This document shows, piece by piece, positions 55,343 to 63,988 of a stretch of DNA of 64,000 nucleotides; the first letter of the stretch is position 1; every line of letters starts with the position of its first letter. Origin of the DNA: Asticcacaulis sp. YBE204 (GTDB taxonomy: Bacteria > Pseudomonadota > Alphaproteobacteria > Caulobacterales > Caulobacteraceae). The position numbers and the translations under genes are program-made. Below the pieces are notes generated by a model. That model was not told where the DNA came from. It was given only the letters and a program-made list of their open reading frames with translations, and searched no databases. Location of the stretch: the NCBI RefSeq assembly GCF_000495855.1, contig NZ_AWGF01000002.1, positions 248,001-312,000 of the forward strand, given 5' to 3'.

Positions 55343-55669
55343 ATGACCCAGATTACCCTGTCTGGCGCCGCGGCGCGCCACATCAATCATCTGTCCAGCG
55401 AAGCCGGGCACCCGATCATGCTGCGCGTCGCCGTCGATGCCGGGGGCTGTTCTGGGTTTCAGTACAATCTCGATCTGGTCGAGGCGGCGGAAGACGGCGA
55501 TGCGGTCATCGAATATCAGGGCGCGAAGGCACTGGTCGATGAAATTTCCGCGCCCCTGCTGTCGGGCTCGATCATCGACTATGTCGAGGAACTGGTCGGC
55601 GCGCAGTTCAAGATTTTGAACCCCAATGCCAAATCGTCCTGCGGCTGCGGCGTGAGCTTTTCGATTTAA
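55343..55669 (+). CDS. erpA: A-type iron-sulfur carrier, ErpA/IscA family
   Basis: 108 aa from the ATG at 55343 (upstream in-frame codons have no family match). The three cluster-binding cysteines are C36 (VDAGGCSGFQYN) and C100, C102 (SSCGCGVSF). It delivers Fe-S clusters to apoproteins. ErpA rather than IscA is favoured by isolated context but not proven. It is followed by a large palindromic element. Confidence 0.88.
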   Translation: MTQITLSGAAARHINHLSSEAGHPIMLRVAVDAGGCSGFQYNLDLVEAAEDGDAVIEYQGAKALVDEISAPLLSGSIIDYVEELVGAQFKILNPNAKSSCGCGVSFSI

Positions 55670-55677
55670 TGCACTTC

Positions 55678-55852
55678 ATACTCCCCCGGCTTGCCGGGGA
55701 AGGTGGATTTGACGCCGACGGCGTCAAAGACAGTGGGGGGGGGGCGCCTAGTTGCAACGGTCTCGGGCCTGACATAAGTAAGAACCCCCACCACCGCATC
55801 TCACCACTTCGTGGCTCGTGCGGTCCCCCTCCCCAGTAAACTGGGGAGGTAT
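55678..55852. repeat. Large composite palindromic element, 175 bp (family 1)
   Basis: It opens with ATACTCCCCC and ends GGGGAGGTAT. Inner hairpins are CCCCCGGCTTGCCGGGG, TTTGACGCCGACGGCGTCAA, CACTTCGTGGCTCGTG and the final CCCCAGTAAACTGGGG. The right end GGTCCCCCTCCCC... matches that of the element at 17179-17347. It lies 22 bases before the xthA start. Confidence 0.82.
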
Positions 55853-55874
55853 GAAACAGGACAGCGGACGCGCT

Positions 55875-56672
55875 ATGAAATTTTTCACCTACAACGTCAA
55901 TTCGGTCAATGCGCGCCTGCCACTGATCCTCGACTGGGTCGCCGAGGCCCAGCCCGATGTCTGCGCCTTTCAGGAACTGAAGTGCATCGACGAAAAGTTT
56001 CCCTATGAGGCCTTCGAGTCGCTCGGATACAACGTCGCCGTCCACGGTCAGAAGACCTATAACGGCGTCGCCCTGATCTCCAAATACCCGCTGATGGACG
56101 TCGAAAAGGGCCTGCCCGGCGAGGACGAGGACGAACAGGCGCGCTATATCGAGGCCGTGGTCGATGGCCCCGTGCCGGTGCGGGTGACCTCGATCTACCT
56201 GCCGAACGGCAACCCGATCGGTACCGACAAATACGCCTATAAGCACCGCTGGTATCAGCGGCTGATCGCGCGCGCGAAAGACATTCTGGCCTATGAGGAA
56301 CTCAGCATTTTATCCGGCGATTTCAATACCATCCCGTTCAAGGCTGACCTCTATCGCGAATCTGCCTGGCTTGATGACGCGCTCTATCAGCCCGAAACAC
56401 GTGCGGCGTACCAGACTCTAAAAAACCTCGGCTATACCGACGCCTTCGACGTGCTGCCGCCCGCCGACAACCGCTATACCTTCTGGGATTATCAGGCCGG
56501 GGCGTGGCAGAAGAACGAAGGCATCCGCATCGACCATCATCTGTTGTCACCGCAGGCCGCCGACCGCCTGAAAGGCTTCGAGATTCACAAGGACGCGCGC
56601 GGCAAGACGCACGAAACCGCGAAACCCTCGGATCACGTGCCGGTCGGCGTCGAACTGCTCACCGAAAATTAA
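55875..56672 (+). CDS. xthA: Exodeoxyribonuclease III
   Basis: 265 aa from the ATG at 55875. Family signature intact: the start MKFFTYNVNSVNARLPLILD, catalytic Glu in QPDVCAFQELKC, SGDFNTIPF, and the end DHHLLSPQAA with KPSDHVPVGVEL containing the Asp-His pair. It is an AP endonuclease and 3'-5' exonuclease in base-excision repair. It lies directly downstream of a palindromic element, which may hold its promoter. Confidence 0.93.
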   Translation: MKFFTYNVNSVNARLPLILDWVAEAQPDVCAFQELKCIDEKFPYEAFESLGYNVAVHGQKTYNGVALISKYPLMDVEKGLPGEDEDEQARYIEAVVDGPVPVRVTSIYLPNGNPIGTDKYAYKHRWYQRLIARAKDILAYEELSILSGDFNTIPFKADLYRESAWLDDALYQPETRAAYQTLKNLGYTDAFDVLPPADNRYTFWDYQAGAWQKNEGIRIDHHLLSPQAADRLKGFEIHKDARGKTHETAKPSDHVPVGVELLTEN

Positions 56673-56728
56673 CCCCCGCCGCCTAAGACTTGATTCGTAA
56701 GCTTTTCTTAAGCACATCCTATCTTGAC

Positions 56729-56770
56729 GCGCATTTAATCCGAAAACCGCTTACACTTTTCGGAATGCGC
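56729..56770. repeat. ~44-bp double-stem palindrome, copy E
   Basis: Outer arms GCGCATT / AATGCGC; inner arms CCGAAAA / TTTTCGG; read on the minus strand the loop is GTGTAAGCGG. It lies in the leader of the downstream gene. Confidence 0.9.
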
Positions 56771-56794
56771 TTTATTTCATGGCTTGGCGGTAGA

Positions 56795-57376
56795 ATGGAA
56801 CAGGCCCTGCGCGTCATCTTGTGGTTCGGGTTTGCGGCGCTGGCCCTGACCCTGATTGCGTCCGGCGCTCTGTGGTGGTTCGAAAATACCCGTCGGCTGG
56901 CGCGTGGCGTTACCACGGCGCTAGGCCACGCCCCTGATGCTCTCGTTTTCGACACGCGCAACACCAAGGCTGCCGGTCTCGATTTCAGCCACGGCGATCT
57001 GGCGATCCTATGGGATATCGGCCGGCACGGGCTGGTCTTTACCTTTGACGAGATCGAAGGCGCCGAACTGATCGTCGATGAACGCGTCGTCGCCCGCACG
57101 CAAAAGGGCGAACCGCGCCGGGTGCTGGAAGAGACCTACCCCAATGCTTCGCGCGTCGTGCTGCGGCTGATCTTCGCCGACGTCCAGACGCCGGAGTTCG
57201 AACTGACGCTGTTTGGCGATGTGACGACGAACAACGTCCACCCCAAGACCGCCACCGAGGCCGTGCAACTGGGGCGCAAGTGGTTGTCGCACGTGGACGC
57301 GGTGATCAAGCGCGTACCGCCAAAGCCCGCGTCTCAACCGCGCGCCGTTCCCCAACCCTCCCCCGACGAAGCGTAA
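56795..57376 (+). CDS. Single-pass membrane protein of unknown function
   Basis: 193 aa from the ATG at 56795 (MEQALRVILWFGFAALALTL). A longer reading frame exists upstream, but its first codons lie inside repeat copy E. One N-terminal helix is followed by a soluble periplasmic part (HGDLAILWDIGRHGLVFTFD, EIEGAELIVDERVVARTQKG) and a Pro-rich C-terminus. Not recognised. It ends at a bidirectional terminator. Confidence 0.62.
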   Translation: MEQALRVILWFGFAALALTLIASGALWWFENTRRLARGVTTALGHAPDALVFDTRNTKAAGLDFSHGDLAILWDIGRHGLVFTFDEIEGAELIVDERVVARTQKGEPRRVLEETYPNASRVVLRLIFADVQTPEFELTLFGDVTTNNVHPKTATEAVQLGRKWLSHVDAVIKRVPPKPASQPRAVPQPSPDEA

Positions 57377-57404
57377 AAAAGGCCGGTGCGAACACCGGCC
57401 TTTT
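57377..57404. terminator. Bidirectional rho-independent terminator
   Basis: AAAAGGCCGGTG (57377-57388) pairs with CACCGGCCTTTT (57393-57404). It serves the convergent hypothetical gene and the nucleoside transporter gene. Confidence 0.92.
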
Positions 57405-57410
57405 CCTGTT

Positions 57411-58793
57411 CTATTGCACCGAGGCGGAGGCCTCCGCCAAAGCCTCGCCCGGCGTTTCTGCCACGGGCGGCAACGGCGCTTCGACCGCCGCCTTTTCAGG
57501 GATTTTGTCCGAAAGACCGAACAGCGAACCCGGCATGGCACCTATGATGGCGGCCGACAGACAGGTGGCGATGAAGCCTGCGAACAGGGCTTTCCACACC
57601 ATGCCCAGCACCTCTTCGCGACGCTCCGGCATCAGCACGCCCAGACCGGTCACCGTGATGCCGACCGAGCCGATATTGGCGAAGCCGCAGATAGCGTAGG
57701 TCAGCAGCATCCGGGTGCGCTCCGACATTTCATCGACGGGAATGGCACCCAGCTTCAGGAAGGCGACGAATTCGGTCAGGGTCAGCTTGGCCCCGAGGAT
57801 ATAGCCGGCCTTTTGCGCCTCTTCCCACGGCACGCCTATGATCCAGGCTAGCGGCGCGAAGACGACGGCCAGACCGCGCTCCAGCGACAGGGGCTCGCCG
57901 CCGACATGGGGGAACATGCCGAGCATTATATTGACCAGCGACACGAAGGAGACGAACACGATCAGGATAGCCGAGATGTTCATCACGACCATCAGGCCGT
58001 CCGCCGTGCCCTTGGAGATGGCGTCGATGGCGCTGTCGTATTTGAGCGAAGAGTTATAATCGGCAACCGCACCGCCCTCGCCGTCCTTTTCAGGCACGAT
58101 GATGCGCGACAAAAGCACGCCCGCCGGGGCCGAAACGATCGAGGCGACGAGCACGTGACCGGCGGCGTTGGGCAGGGTCGCCTTGAGGATCAGAGCATAG
58201 GCCACCATGGTCGAACCGGCGACGGTCGCGAGCCCTACAACCATCATCATGAACACTTCGGAACGCGACAGCTTCGAGAGGTAGGCGCGGATAACGATCG
58301 GGCTTTCGATCATCCCAAGGAAGATATTGGTCGCCACCGACAGGGCCGACGCTCCGCCAAGGCCCATCGTCTTCTGGAACAGGAAGCCGAAGGCCTGCGT
58401 GATCCATTTGAGGATATGCCAGTGCCACAGAAGCGCCGACAGAGCCGAGATGACGAGGATCAGGGGCAGAACCTGAAAGGCGAAGACGAACAAGGCGTTG
58501 GGGTCATTGACCGCATAGGGCTGGCTGCCGCCGCCGAGGTAACCGAAAACGAACTGCGTGCCCTGGTTGGTGGCCTGAGCCAGAGCATCGACGCCCGAAT
58601 TGATGGCGTCCAGCACGGCCTGCGATTGCGGGAAAGCGAAGAACAGCAGGACCAGCAGAACCTGAACGCCGATGGCGCCGAGGGTCAGAAAGATCGGAAA
58701 CTTCTTCTTGTTTTCCGAGACCAGCCAGCAGGCGAGCAGCATGAGCCCGATGCCCAGTATGCTCTGAAAATTCAACATCCCGTATGACGGCAT
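57411..58793 (-). CDS. Concentrative nucleoside transporter (CNT/NupC family)
   Basis: 460 aa. CNT features: ILGIGLMLLACWLVSENKKK at the N-terminus, GYLGGGSQPYAVNDPNALFV, the nucleoside-binding GGASALSVATNIFLGMIESP, and EVFMMMVVGLATVAGSTMVA. C-terminal transmembrane domain AICGFANIGSVGITVTGLGV is conserved. It imports nucleosides with H+ or Na+. A start at the second Met (58778) is possible. It has an Ala/Glu-rich tail. Confidence 0.92.
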   Translation of the reverse strand: MPSYGMLNFQSILGIGLMLLACWLVSENKKKFPIFLTLGAIGVQVLLVLLFFAFPQSQAVLDAINSGVDALAQATNQGTQFVFGYLGGGSQPYAVNDPNALFVFAFQVLPLILVISALSALLWHWHILKWITQAFGFLFQKTMGLGGASALSVATNIFLGMIESPIVIRAYLSKLSRSEVFMMMVVGLATVAGSTMVAYALILKATLPNAAGHVLVASIVSAPAGVLLSRIIVPEKDGEGGAVADYNSSLKYDSAIDAISKGTADGLMVVMNISAILIVFVSFVSLVNIMLGMFPHVGGEPLSLERGLAVVFAPLAWIIGVPWEEAQKAGYILGAKLTLTEFVAFLKLGAIPVDEMSERTRMLLTYAICGFANIGSVGITVTGLGVLMPERREEVLGMVWKALFAGFIATCLSAAIIGAMPGSLFGLSDKIPEKAAVEAPLPPVAETPGEALAEASASVQ

Positions 58794-59028
58794 TTACGCT
58801 TATCCCCAAAATACCAGTTGGCCGCGCGTGACGCGCGAACGGGCTTTGCACACGATTGCGCCCGCAAGCCGGTAACTATTCAATAACAGTTGAAACCAAG
58901 GCAAGCGCTTTTTACATCCGGCAATACTTATTTACGCGCCATGATAAAAAGGCGACAAATGCCTGATGACAAATCAGTCACGCAACCTGTACTCTCCGGT
59001 TGATATCGGCACACAAGGATAGGATCAC

Positions 59029-59730
59029 GTGAGCGCACCCAACGGCATCAATGACGCCATCGTCCGCCACCTGCTGGTCGTCGACGATGACGACCGCATC
59101 CGCAACCTGCTCAAGGAATTCCTGTCGCGACAAGGGTTTCGCGTCACCGCCGCCGCCCATGCCGATGCGGCGAAACGCATGCTGCAACTGCTCGATTTCG
59201 ATCTGCTGATCCTCGATGTCATGATGCCAGGCGAAGACGGATTCTCGTTGTCGAAGTGGGTGCGCCAGCATTCCAACGTGCCGATCCTCATCCTGACGGC
59301 GCGCGGCCTGCCCGACGACCGCATCATGGGCCTGAGCCTGGGGGCCGACGATTATCTGTCGAAGCCCTTCGAGCCGCAGGAGCTTCTGCTGCGTATCGAG
59401 GCCATTCTGCGCCGGACGGGGATCAAGCCCGCCCTGCCCAAGACCATCAATATGGGGCAGATCGCGTTCGATCTGGAGCGTGCCGAATTGTCGAAGAACG
59501 GCGCGATGGTGCGCCTGACCGAGGCCGAGGCGCAACTGCTCAAATATCTGGCCGAACGCGCCAATGTCCCGGTCGATCGCATGGACCTCGCCAAGGACAG
59601 CGTCGATACGACCGGCCGCGCCGTGGATGTTCAGGTCACGCGCCTGCGCCGCAAGATCGAGCCGGACCCGAAGAACCCACGCTATCTGCAAACCGTCCGC
59701 GGCAAGGGCTATATGCTGGCGCCGGACTAA
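59029..59730 (+). CDS. OmpR-family response regulator
   Basis: 233 aa, GTG start with AGGATAGGA upstream. The receiver domain has acidic residues D19-D22 and phospho-acceptor D63 (LLILDVMMPGEDG), with the conserved Lys in ADDYLSKPFEPQ. The winged-helix trans_reg_C domain begins near 150 and ends VDVQVTRLRRKIEPDPKNPR, RYLQTVRGKGYMLAPD. Its partner histidine kinase follows after a palindromic element. The nearest named relatives are OmpR-type regulators; the regulon is unknown. Confidence 0.92.
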   Translation: MSAPNGINDAIVRHLLVVDDDDRIRNLLKEFLSRQGFRVTAAAHADAAKRMLQLLDFDLLILDVMMPGEDGFSLSKWVRQHSNVPILILTARGLPDDRIMGLSLGADDYLSKPFEPQELLLRIEAILRRTGIKPALPKTINMGQIAFDLERAELSKNGAMVRLTEAEAQLLKYLAERANVPVDRMDLAKDSVDTTGRAVDVQVTRLRRKIEPDPKNPRYLQTVRGKGYMLAPD

Positions 59731-59734
59731 TTGA

Positions 59735-59841
59735 ATATCCCCTCTCCCCCGTGGGGAGAGGGTTAGGGTGAGGGGGCTCTTTATTCCCCCCTCCTGACCG
59801 GCCCTATAGGGCCACCTTTTCCCATAGGGGCGAAGGGATAT
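59735..59841. repeat. Palindromic interspersed element between the two-component genes (family 2)
   Basis: Inverted ends ATATCCCCTCTCCCC and CCCATAGGGGCGAAGGGATA. Inside are CCCCCGTGGGG, GGTTAGGGTGAGGGGG and GGCCCTATAGGGCC. Its structure may reduce read-through from the response regulator to the kinase gene, or simply ride along. Confidence 0.85.
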
Positions 59842-59852
59842 ATGGCCATCTA

Positions 59853-61214
59853 ATGCGCATACCTCGTCTCAAATTCTGGCCGCAGGCCTTCAAGCGCAAG
59901 ATCCCCAAGACGCTTTGGGGCCGCGCCCTGCTTATCATCGTCCTGCCGGTCGCCCTGATGCAGGTCGCCGTGACCTGGGCTTTTTTCGACATGCACTGGG
60001 AAACCGTGACGGCCAAATTGTCGGAAGGCCTGATCGGCGACGTGTCATGGGCGGTAGACGCCTATAAGGCCGATCCGACGCGCGAAAACATGGACCGCAT
60101 CTCCGCCGCCGCGCAAAAATCGATGCAGTTATCCATTGCGTTTCAGCCAGGGCGCGAACTGCCGGAAAACCGTCGTCGCAACCCTTGGGCAGCGCTCGAC
60201 CGCTCGCTGAAACGCGCGCTCAACGAACAACTCGACGATCCGTTCTGGTACGACACGACGCGCTATCAGGCCTCGGTCGATATCCGCGTCAAGGTCGATG
60301 GCGGCGTCATCCGCGTCATCGCCCCGCGCGAACGGGCCTTTGCGACGCGGGCGCACATCTTCATCCTGTGGATGACCGGCGCGACTTTGGTCCTGACGGC
60401 GATTTCGATCTTGTTCATCCGCAATCAGGTTCGCGCCATCGAGCGCCTGTCGGTCGCCGCCGAGAAGTTCGGCCGCGGCGAGGACGACCCGAACTTCAAG
60501 CCCTATGGGGCCGCCGAGGTCCGCGCCGCCGCGCAGAACTTCCTCAAGATGAAGACGCGCATCCAGCGCCATATCGAGCAGCGGACCACCCTGCTCGCTT
60601 CGGTCAGCCACGATCTGCGCACACCCTTGACGCGGCTCAAGCTGGAACTGGCCATGGCGACACAGGACACCGCCACCGAACGCATGAAGCAGGACGTGTC
60701 GGAAATGGCCTATATGATCGACGAATATCTGGCCTTCGCGTCCGGCGAAATGGTCGAAAGCCCGCAGACGGTCTCGGTCAATGCTCTGCTGGAAACCGTC
60801 GTCGATGGCGCGCGCCGGGCCGGTCACACGCCGGACTTCGTGCCGCTGGGCGAGGACATCGAGACCGCCTTCCGCGTCTCGGCCATTTCACGCGCCCTGT
60901 CCAATCTGGTGATGAACGGCTTTCACTACGCCACGACGGTGCGTCTCAGCGCCGAAATCGAGCACAAAGCCGGCGGCAAGCGCTCGCTGCACATCTATGT
61001 CGATGACGATGGCCCCGGTATCGCGCCGGAAAAACGCGAGGATGCGCTCAAGCCGTTCTCGCGGCTCGATGACTCGCGCAATCAGAACAAGAAGGGCGTG
61101 GGTCTGGGCCTCGCCATCGCCCGCGACACGGTGCGCAGCCACGGGGGCGAACTGGAGCTGGATCAGAGCCCGATGGGCGGGCTGCGTGCCAATATCGGGA
61201 TACCGCTGATCTAA
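59853..61214 (+). CDS. EnvZ-like sensor histidine kinase
   Basis: 453 aa. Two membrane helices (LLIIVLPVALMQVAVTWAFF near 27-46, and IFILWMTGATLVLTAISILF near 169-189) enclose a ~120-residue periplasmic domain. A HAMP domain follows, then the HisKA box SVSHDLRTPLTRLKLELAMA with H253 as the phospho-acceptor. Next come the ATP-binding domain N box ALSNLVMNGFHYA, G1 DDDGPGIAPEKR and G2 GVGLGLAIARDTV. It is cognate to the upstream response regulator. Confidence 0.92.
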   Translation: MRIPRLKFWPQAFKRKIPKTLWGRALLIIVLPVALMQVAVTWAFFDMHWETVTAKLSEGLIGDVSWAVDAYKADPTRENMDRISAAAQKSMQLSIAFQPGRELPENRRRNPWAALDRSLKRALNEQLDDPFWYDTTRYQASVDIRVKVDGGVIRVIAPRERAFATRAHIFILWMTGATLVLTAISILFIRNQVRAIERLSVAAEKFGRGEDDPNFKPYGAAEVRAAAQNFLKMKTRIQRHIEQRTTLLASVSHDLRTPLTRLKLELAMATQDTATERMKQDVSEMAYMIDEYLAFASGEMVESPQTVSVNALLETVVDGARRAGHTPDFVPLGEDIETAFRVSAISRALSNLVMNGFHYATTVRLSAEIEHKAGGKRSLHIYVDDDGPGIAPEKREDALKPFSRLDDSRNQNKKGVGLGLAIARDTVRSHGGELELDQSPMGGLRANIGIPLI

Positions 61215-61282
61215 AGCTTAACCGCGATTAACCTTGTTTTATAACGCTTTGTTGACTCTGTTGCCGCATTTTAGATGCGAAA

Positions 61283-61325
61283 GCGCATTCCAAAAAGTGC
61301 ATGGCGGTTTTTGGATCAAATGCGC
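61283..61325. repeat. ~44-bp double-stem palindrome, copy F
   Basis: Outer arms GCGCATT / AATGCGC; inner arms CCAAAAA / TTTTTGG; loop GTGCATGGCGG. It lies between the kinase stop and the next gene's start. Confidence 0.9.
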
Positions 61326-61377
61326 GACAAGCGAATATACCCCGTCGAAGCGCGGGGTGTGGAACAGAAGGTTCAGC

Positions 61378-61941
61378 ATGGCACACGCCGACACCGTATC
61401 GACGCCTGCCCGTCAGCGTGCCCCCCTGAAGGCGTGCGGCGACTGCAATCTATGCTGCAAGGTCTACGACGTCGAGGACGTGGGCAAGAAGGCCGGTACA
61501 CTATGCCAGCACACCCGCGAAAGCGTCGGCTGCGGCATCTGGGGCCTGCACCCACAGATGTGTCAGGATTTCAAATGTCTGTGGCTCAAGCACGAAGACC
61601 TCAATGGTCTGTGGCGACCGGATACGGCAGGCTTCGTCCTGCGTCTTGAGCCGAACGGCACGACCCTCAATATCGATGTCGATCCCGACCGTCCGGATGC
61701 CTGGCTCAAGCACCCCTATTATAACCAGTTGAAACTGTGGAGCGAAGGCATCTACCGCAGCGAAAATCTGGTGGTGGTCTATGCCCCCGAAGGCCTTTAT
61801 GTGGTGACGCCCGAAGAAGACCTGTTTCTGCGCAAACCCAGGCGCGGCGATATTCTGGAAACCGGGATGGAGATGACCCTGTTCGGTCCCCGTCCCTTCG
61901 CCCGTGTCATCCCGGCAGCGCAGGCAAGGTTGCGGGCTTAA
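61378..61941 (+). CDS. Cysteine-cluster protein (YkgJ-like, putative metal binding)
   Basis: 187 aa from the ATG at 61378, chosen because AAGG is just upstream and the family match begins there. The cluster CGDCNLCCKVYDVE, CQHTRESVGCGIWG and MCQDFKC gives eight cysteines in the CxxCC...C...C...C...C spacing of zinc/iron-chelating YkgJ-type proteins. The C-terminal half is beta-rich. It ends at a TTAA shared with the convergent gene's stop. Confidence 0.78.
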   Translation: MAHADTVSTPARQRAPLKACGDCNLCCKVYDVEDVGKKAGTLCQHTRESVGCGIWGLHPQMCQDFKCLWLKHEDLNGLWRPDTAGFVLRLEPNGTTLNIDVDPDRPDAWLKHPYYNQLKLWSEGIYRSENLVVVYAPEGLYVVTPEEDLFLRKPRRGDILETGMEMTLFGPRPFARVIPAAQARLRA

Positions 61942-62156
61942 CCGACAGTTACAAAACCCTCAGCCCATTGATCTGCATCCACCTCATAGGTGTCGATGCT
62001 GAAACCTTCAGGTAAGCTTGAGAAACCGGTCTGTAAAGCAAGACGCGCTCTGGCGACTTCCGCGTTTTGGAGCGTGGAATAAATACCAATCAATTTTACA
62101 TCTTCTGTGCCGTCATCAAATTCATGCACATGATGCAGAGCAAAAACGGTGACCAT
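61938..62156 (-). CDS. DUF7336-type small protein
   Basis: 72 aa from the ATG at 62156 with TAGGAG upstream. It contains VFALHHVHEFDDGTEDVKLI, GIYSTLQNAEVARARLALQT and PEGFSIDTYEVDADQWAEGF, the pattern I recall for DUF7336. Small cytoplasmic alpha-beta protein, function unknown. Its stop overlaps the convergent YkgJ-like stop. Confidence 0.72.
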   Translation of the reverse strand: MVTVFALHHVHEFDDGTEDVKLIGIYSTLQNAEVARARLALQTGFSSLPEGFSIDTYEVDADQWAEGFVTVG

Positions 62157-62171
62157 ATTGGCTCCTAACAG

Positions 62172-62200
62172 CAAACCCCGCAGACCGACTGCGGGGTTTG
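62172..62200 (-). terminator. Rho-independent terminator of the PadR-DUF1700-DUF2807 operon
   Basis: CAAACCCCGCA (62172-62182) pairs with TGCGGGGTTTG (62190-62200). It is placed 26 bases past the DUF2807 stop and just upstream of the DUF7336 gene. Confidence 0.8.
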
Positions 62201-62226
62201 TAAGTCAGAGAGAATTTAAAAGCAAT

Positions 62227-62997
62227 TTACTCCTGCTCGACCGTGCCTTCGCCGCTGATCTTCGTATCCAGCTTTTCCGGATGAGTCGCGATACGCACCT
62301 CGCCTTCGCCGGAAACCTCGACCTTGGCGGTCTTGCGCGGGGCGATGGTGGTTTCGCCCGAGCCCGAAATATTGACGTCGGCGTCTTCGACCCTGAGGCT
62401 TTCCAGATCGGCTTCGCCGTAGCCCGAAATATCGAGTTTAAGCGTCTTGGCCTGACCCTTGATACGGGCATAGCCGTTGCCGGTGATGGTCAGGTCGATA
62501 GCCGGCTGATCGTAGGCATCAACCTTCAGCCGCGCGTCACCGGTCAGGTTGAAGGCCTTGACCGACGGAGCGGTGACCAGCACCCGCAAGCGGTCGTCAT
62601 GGGTGTCGGTACGGATGTCGCCATTGCTTATCCGGAAACTGACGACCTTTTCGTAGTCGGGACCATCCAGCATATAGAGGCGACCCTTGTCGAGACGGAC
62701 GCGGTCGGCCAGCACCTTGGGGCCTTCGACCGTCACCGAGGTCGTGGTACCCTGCGTGTAGATCACCTCCGCCGGCAGGTCGAGGTCGAGTGTGGCGCCC
62801 GCCGTCCAGTCGAGCGTGCGGCTGATCGACGGCTGAACCGGGGCCTTGCCCTTATAGAGGCGCAGATTGTCGTCGTCGCCCCGGAAGCTCCAGTCGTTGG
62901 TGGACAGGTCGTGCCAGACCAGAGCGGCCGAACCAGCCAGCGTGGCGAGCGAAAGGACAAAACCTGCGCCCGCAATAATGAACAGTTTGCGTATCAT
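62227..62997 (-). CDS. DUF2807 (GIN-domain) secreted protein
   Basis: 256 aa with a signal peptide or anchor (MIRKLFIIAGAGFVLSLATL) and GGAGAG upstream. The mature part is repetitive beta sheet: KAFNLTGDARLKVDAYDQPA, DLTITGNGYARIKGQAKTLK, LDISGYGEADLESLRVEDAD, VNISGSGETTIAPRKTAKVE, VSGEGEVRIATHPEKLDTKI. That G-x-G-x-(A/E) strand repeat is the putative auto-transporter adhesin head GIN domain. It likely faces the periplasm. Operonic with DUF1700 and PadR genes. Confidence 0.88.
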   Translation of the reverse strand: MIRKLFIIAGAGFVLSLATLAGSAALVWHDLSTNDWSFRGDDDNLRLYKGKAPVQPSISRTLDWTAGATLDLDLPAEVIYTQGTTTSVTVEGPKVLADRVRLDKGRLYMLDGPDYEKVVSFRISNGDIRTDTHDDRLRVLVTAPSVKAFNLTGDARLKVDAYDQPAIDLTITGNGYARIKGQAKTLKLDISGYGEADLESLRVEDADVNISGSGETTIAPRKTAKVEVSGEGEVRIATHPEKLDTKISGEGTVEQE

Positions 62998-63009
62998 GTT
63001 TTTCTCTCC

Positions 63010-63579
63010 TTACGCGGCTTGCGGCTCAAGCGCGGGCTTCAGCAGGCGGTAATGCAGACGGGCGAACCAGACGAGGCCGTTGACCAGCCACACGGTGACG
63101 ACGCCGGTCAGGCTGGCGACCGTCACGGCCACGGCCATCAGGCCGACGCCCCCCAGCAGGGCTGCGGCGACCCCGCCCGGCTGCGCCAGAAACGGCACGG
63201 CGGCGAAGACGACGCCCCCGGCGACGAAGATACCGATGGCGGCCATAAAGAAGCCGACCAGTGTTCCGGCGACCCCCATCAGGATCGGCAGCAGGACCAG
63301 AATATCGAGCGCCCCCAGTCCCAGAACGGCGAAGATGGCGGCCACCGCCGACGACGGCGTCTTGACGTCCTCCCACTTTTTCAGACCGATCTCGGCCCTC
63401 AGTTCGCGGGCCAGACGGTCGGGATCGCCCAGCGCCGCCGCCACCTCGGCCTCGCTGCGACCGGCGGCAATGCCGTCCTCGAAGTGCGCCTCGTGATCGG
63501 CGACAATATCGGCGATGCTTGCGGCGGGAAGGCCGACAAGGCCCTGCTTCAAGCGGTTGATGAATTCGTTGCGGGTCAT
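63010..63579 (-). CDS. DUF1700 (HAAS-domain) membrane protein
   Basis: 189 aa from an ATG with GGAGGGG upstream. An N-terminal cytoplasmic helical domain (MTRNEFINRLKQGLVGLPAA, SIADIVADHEAHFEDGIAAG, RSEAEVAAALGDPDRLAREL) is the HAAS signature. Three to four hydrophobic helices follow (AAIFAVLGLGALDILVLLPI, GTLVGFFMAAIGIFVAGGVV, and AVAVTVASLTGVVTVWLVNG). It is usually linked to a PadR-type regulator and envelope-stress output. It is separated from PadR by five bases. Confidence 0.88.
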   Translation of the reverse strand: MTRNEFINRLKQGLVGLPAASIADIVADHEAHFEDGIAAGRSEAEVAAALGDPDRLARELRAEIGLKKWEDVKTPSSAVAAIFAVLGLGALDILVLLPILMGVAGTLVGFFMAAIGIFVAGGVVFAAVPFLAQPGGVAAALLGGVGLMAVAVTVASLTGVVTVWLVNGLVWFARLHYRLLKPALEPQAA

Positions 63580-63584
63580 GTCCC

Positions 63585-63929
63585 TTACCCCTCCTGAGTT
63601 TCAGATGACGCCGCGTCCAGCAGCGCGTCGACCGCGCGGGCAAAGCCGCGCCATTCGGTGGCCTGCGCCGCCAGGGCGTCATGCCCGGCCTGGGTCAGGC
63701 GATAATATTTGCGCGACGGGCCGGACGAGGATTCGACCAGCCGGGTTTCGACCCAACCGTCGCTCTGCATCCGCCGCATCAGCGGGTAGATGGTGCCTTC
63801 GCCCATGCCGATCGCGTCGGACAGGGTGGAGGCGATCTCGTAGGAATAGCTCTCGTTGCGGGCCAGCAGGGCCAGTACGCACAGGCCGAGCACCCCTTTC
63901 TTCAGTTGGATGTCAATGGTTTCCGCCAT
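63585..63929 (-). CDS. PadR family transcriptional regulator
   Basis: 114 aa from the ATG at 63929 (AAGGAA upstream, GGAG touching the start). The PadR winged helix is complete: LKKGVLGLCVLALLARNESY, YEIASTLSDAIGMGEGTIYP, LMRRMQSDGWVETRLVESSS, PSRKYYRLTQAGHDALA. It is the first gene of the operon and probably autoregulates it. Some effector binding by aromatic acids is known for the family. Confidence 0.92.
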   Translation of the reverse strand: MAETIDIQLKKGVLGLCVLALLARNESYSYEIASTLSDAIGMGEGTIYPLMRRMQSDGWVETRLVESSSGPSRKYYRLTQAGHDALAAQATEWRGFARAVDALLDAASSETQEG

Positions 63930-63966
63930 CTCCGTTTTTCCTTTCGCCGGGACGATCATTCGCTCC

Positions 63967-63988
63967 GTCATGAGATGGTGTATATGAC
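63967..63988. promoter_or_regulatory. Candidate PadR operator
   Basis: GTCAT (63967-63971) and ATGAC (63984-63988) form an inverted repeat with a 12-base spacer, 38 bases upstream of the padR-like start. It is a plausible autoregulatory site, but it was found by eye and its arms are short. Confidence 0.3.

Noticed and set aside
56690-56797. Longer N-terminus for the 56795 membrane protein
   Set aside because: The extra codons are encoded by repeat copy E and its flank and break the usual membrane-anchor start.
62149-63597. 482-codon plus-strand frame across the DUF2807 and DUF1700 genes
   Set aside because: It is antisense to two well-supported genes with ribosome sites and family signatures, and its product is low-complexity.
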